A DNA stretch of 54,491 bases from Chlamydiota bacterium (GTDB taxonomy: Bacteria; Chlamydiota; Chlamydiia; Chlamydiales; RGXB01), in assembly GCA_016866475.1 (NCBI GenBank), contig VGMF01000007.1, positions 1 through 54,491 of the forward strand. The letters are read 5' to 3'. Shown piece after piece: positions 52,420 through 54,491 of the stretch (its first letter is position 1; each line of letters starts with the position of its first letter). A program made the translations under genes and the position numbers. Below the pieces are notes generated by a model that was not told the origin of the DNA, did no database searches, and saw only the letters and a list, made by a program, of their open reading frames with translations.

Positions 52420-53670
52420 TCACGCTTCTACAATTTTTTTGACAGTTTCTTCTCCATTAAAAGGTCTTCTCACAAGAAATGAGGCCGCCAGAAATAAGAG
52501 GGGTAGGACGCAAAAAGCAGCTAAAAAGCTTTCAAAGGGATAGAGGCGGTTCCCATTTTCACCGATCGAACCGGTCCAGAATAGATCCATAAGGGTTCCG
52601 GTTAAAGGTTGGATCAGCATAGGGAGCCCCATAATAATCACCGCAGCTATCCCCATAGAGGTGCCCTGGAGTTGTTTCGGGCTGTGCTCCGCGATTGTAG
52701 GGTAGCCGAGGACTTGAGAGGAGGTTACAAGCCCGAGAAGGAAAAATAAAAGGGCGAAATAGGGGGGCACCGAGGGGGCAAACAGGATCAACAACATGAC
52801 AATGCTCGACAAAACACCTCCGATCATCATCCACCGACGGCGCATTCCAAACAGGTCTGTAAGCGTTCCATAAAGTGGGGATCCAAAAATGGTGCCAACC
52901 GGAATCATACTTGCGATGAAAGCGCTCTGCGCTAGGGAAAATCCGTGAATTTGGGTTAGAAACAGGCTGGCAAAAACAGCGCTGATTACCATTAAAGGCA
53001 AATTCAGAAAGGCGGTGTACAGCCCGACAGAAAGAGTGATCCGGTTTTTAAGGGCAGATTTGAGGGCATCGGTTAAAGGGATTGTCTGTTGAGGAGTTCC
53101 ACTGGTGCTTTTTGAACGGATTGTGAAAAAGAGAAGTCCTAAAAGACCTAATCCGAAAATTGCATCGTAAAAAAGGGCTTGTCTCCAGCCAAAAGTTTGT
53201 GCAACTAATGAGAAGGGGGTTTGCGCAACGCAGGCCCCAAGCATTCCGATGGTGATGATCCAACCCATGATCCGTCCTTGCATCCTTTCTTCAAACCAGA
53301 AAGTTACCAAAATCATACAGCTTAAGAAGCAAAAAGCATTTCCGATACCGGAGAAAAAATGGGAGATTGCAGCGGTCCATATATTTGTGCTCAAGGCGAA
53401 ACCGAAGGTCCCCATCACACACAGAAAAAGGGCTCCAAGGATGACTTTTCGCACCTCAAAGCGGTCAAGGATCATCCCCGCAGGCAATAAAAACAGCACG
53501 TCGGCTAAAAGATAGGTGGCGCTGATATACCCAAAACTAGTGGCGTTTAAACCCAGATCCTGCATGAGAAGAGGCGCTATCGCATTCATCATATGCAACT
53601 GCATTAATTCATAAGCAAGAAAAAGGGCAGCCGAAAAACAGACGATGTACGGCATCAGTTTTTTCGTCAT
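52420..53670 (-). CDS. MFS transporter
   Basis: 416 aa with twelve hydrophobic helices. Loop 2-3 LPAGMILDRFEVRKV is the MFS motif G-x-x-x-D-R-x-x-x-R, and loop 8-9 GSPLYGTLTDLFGMRRRW repeats it. The opening YELMQLHMMNAIAPLLMQDLG resembles nutrient carriers found in intracellular bacteria (Pht-type of Legionella and chlamydial relatives), from memory. The ATG overlaps the end of tdk by four bases, so uptake of thymidine or another nucleoside is one possible role; nothing in the sequence proves it. Confidence 0.8.
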   Translation of the reverse strand: MTKKLMPYIVCFSAALFLAYELMQLHMMNAIAPLLMQDLGLNATSFGYISATYLLADVLFLLPAGMILDRFEVRKVILGALFLCVMGTFGFALSTNIWTAAISHFFSGIGNAFCFLSCMILVTFWFEERMQGRIMGWIITIGMLGACVAQTPFSLVAQTFGWRQALFYDAIFGLGLLGLLFFTIRSKSTSGTPQQTIPLTDALKSALKNRITLSVGLYTAFLNLPLMVISAVFASLFLTQIHGFSLAQSAFIASMIPVGTIFGSPLYGTLTDLFGMRRRWMMIGGVLSSIVMLLILFAPSVPPYFALLFFLLGLVTSSQVLGYPTIAEHSPKQLQGTSMGIAAVIIMGLPMLIQPLTGTLMDLFWTGSIGENGNRLYPFESFLAAFCVLPLLFLAASFLVRRPFNGEETVKKIVEA

Positions 53671-54281
53671 GAAAGGGTCTCCAATTTTAGAGGTTTTTTG
53701 AAGCAGGGTACCGCTTTTTTAAAGCAGCGCATACATTGGGAAATATAACTTTCGTTCCCGCCGATCTGGATTTGGGCCCCTTGGGTGACCGGCTGGCCAT
53801 CTTTATCGATGCGTAAGTTCATTGTCCCTTTTTTTCCGCACTTGCAGATCGTTTTTATCTCGGCTATTTCCTCGGCCCACGCCAATAGATAGCGGCTCCC
53901 TTCAAACGGCTCTCCAAGGAAATCGGACCTGAGGCCGTAGCATAAAACCGCAATACCTAGGTCCGAAGCAATTTCAAATAATTCTCCAACCTGCTGTTTT
54001 TTAAGAAAATGGGCTTCGTCAATAAGAATACAGCGGATATTTGGCGTGTGCTCTAACTGATGTTGCACGTAACTCAAAAAACTAAACTCTGAATCAAATG
54101 GGGTGGCGCTCTGTTTGAGGCCAATTCTTGAATAGATTACCGTATTTTCGAACCGTAGATCGATCTTTGGAGCAAATAGAAGGGTTTGCATTCCCCTTTC
54201 GATGTAATTATAGCTCGCTTGCAAGAGGGTTGTACTTTTTCCTGCATTCATTGCAGAATAATAGAAATAAACCTTAGCCAC
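53667..54281 (-). CDS. tdk: Thymidine kinase (type II)
   Basis: 204 aa. Near-identical layout to E. coli Tdk: MAKVYFYYSAMNAGKST with the P-loop variant, SYNYIERGMQTL, the IDEAHFL Walker B region near 88, LCYGLRSDFLGEPFEGSRYLLAWAEE (lasso) and zinc cysteines CKCGKK and CMRC. Phosphorylates salvaged thymidine to dTMP. Thymidine kinase is absent from the Chlamydiaceae I remember but present in environmental chlamydiae. Coupled to a downstream MFS carrier. Confidence 0.96.
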   Translation of the reverse strand: MAKVYFYYSAMNAGKSTTLLQASYNYIERGMQTLLFAPKIDLRFENTVIYSRIGLKQSATPFDSEFSFLSYVQHQLEHTPNIRCILIDEAHFLKKQQVGELFEIASDLGIAVLCYGLRSDFLGEPFEGSRYLLAWAEEIAEIKTICKCGKKGTMNLRIDKDGQPVTQGAQIQIGGNESYISQCMRCFKKAVPCFKKPLKLETLS

Positions 54282-54342
54282 GTAGAAAGTCCCCGTTGGA
54301 TGCCTGTTTAACCACCTACTTTACTAGGAAAAAGGATTTACG

Positions 54343-54399
54343 AAACCCTTTTTTTCAGGAAAGGGGTTCGTAGAGGGTTTTTGGCGTTTTCTTAGAGAG
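54343..54399. repeat. 57-bp direct repeat, copy 1
   Basis: Begins AAACCC plus seven T, continues CAGGAAAGGGGTTCG, and ends GGCGTTTTCTTAGAGAG. It has internal complementarity (AAACCC near the start with GGGTTT at 54375-54380, and CCTTT with AAAGG), so it can fold. Together with copy 2 it is a 92-base-period array upstream of tdk. Confidence 0.8.
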
Positions 54400-54434
54400 T
54401 AAGCCCGTATCTATCGATCGGATTTATCAAGAAA

Positions 54435-54491
54435 AAACCCTTTTTTTCAGGAAAGGGGTTCGTAGAGGGTTTTTGGCGTTTTTCTAGAGAG
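54435..54491. repeat. 57-bp direct repeat, copy 2
   Basis: Matches copy 1 except for one rearranged base near the end (GTTTTTCTAGAGAG against GTTTTCTTAGAGAG). The window ends exactly with this unit, so more copies may follow. Confidence 0.8.

Noticed and set aside
54343-54491. CRISPR array
   Set aside because: Only two units of 57 bases with a 35-base gap, no cas genes, and internal folding that suits a hairpin repeat instead.

Overview
The window is a chromosomal segment of a member of the Chlamydiota, most likely an environmental (amoeba- or protist-associated) lineage such as Waddlia or Parachlamydia relatives and not the genus Chlamydia. Two lines of evidence support this. (1) Gene order: an MBL-fold hydrolase followed by hflX; a type III secretion gatekeeper, its chaperone and malQ in one operon; rpsO next to tadA; and the run rpmE-prfA-prmC-ffh-rpsP-trmD-rplS-rnhB-gmk-small gene-metG with a RecD-type helicase nearby all match the order I remember from Chlamydia trachomatis. 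(2) Extra genes not expected in the reduced Chlamydiaceae: a sterol delta-7 reductase, a full DevBCA/TolC-type exporter, thymidine kinase, fused MsrB-MsrA, ElbB and RadC. The composition looks moderately AT-rich by eye; I did not calculate it. No rRNA, tRNA, insertion sequence, phage or CRISPR array was recognised.

Layout. 1-4065 (+): tail of an MBL-fold hydrolase, hflX, a RadC-type JAMM protein and dnaG, packed with tiny gaps or overlaps. 4177-8884 (+): a tandem pair of exported methyltransferase-like proteins, murJ, a small membrane protein and an exported NagZ-type glucosaminidase whose start codon lies in a perfect hairpin. 8926-18356 (-): an MFS transporter, clpB, an exported protein, then a coupled operon copN-like gatekeeper / scc1-like chaperone / malQ / transglutaminase-TPR protein, with rpsO upstream. 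18406-20089: tadA and two small genes (+) meeting a rhomboid-fold pseudoprotease (-). 20208-28500 (+): the translation, secretion and replication block rpmE to metG. Its prmC lacks the usual N-terminal domain and is preceded by a decayed 80-bp-offset copy of its own head.

28551-31542 (-): elbB and recD2. 31711-49181 is the accessory part: a membrane-anchored Clp-like AAA+ ATPase, large proteins of unknown function, a coupled pterin dehydratase / mutarotase / sterol reductase operon, two paralogous small membrane proteins, a four-gene tripartite exporter, MsrB-MsrA, a gene-free stretch with four consecutive hairpins, and an unknown gene whose 3' end carries a frame-shifting 116-bp-period duplication. 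49524-54281 (-): an AhpD-like and SDR pair, a dicarboxylate/amino acid symporter, and a coupled tdk-MFS pair. The window ends in two copies of a 57-bp hairpin-containing direct repeat.

How the genes fit together: most of the window is core growth machinery (replication priming, peptidoglycan precursor flipping, ribosome and tRNA functions). Around it lie host-interaction functions (type III secretion control, exported enzymes, sterol modification, tripartite export) and nutrient uptake or salvage (MFS carriers, symporter, thymidine kinase), as expected of an intracellular bacterium. The best candidates for undescribed biology are the AAA+ ATPase plus its 546-aa neighbour, the secreted methyltransferase pair, the sterol reductase operon, the truncated prmC with duplicated head, the structured intergenic region and the start-site hairpins of nagZ and copN. 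All functional calls are from reading translated sequence and remembered family motifs; no database search was run.
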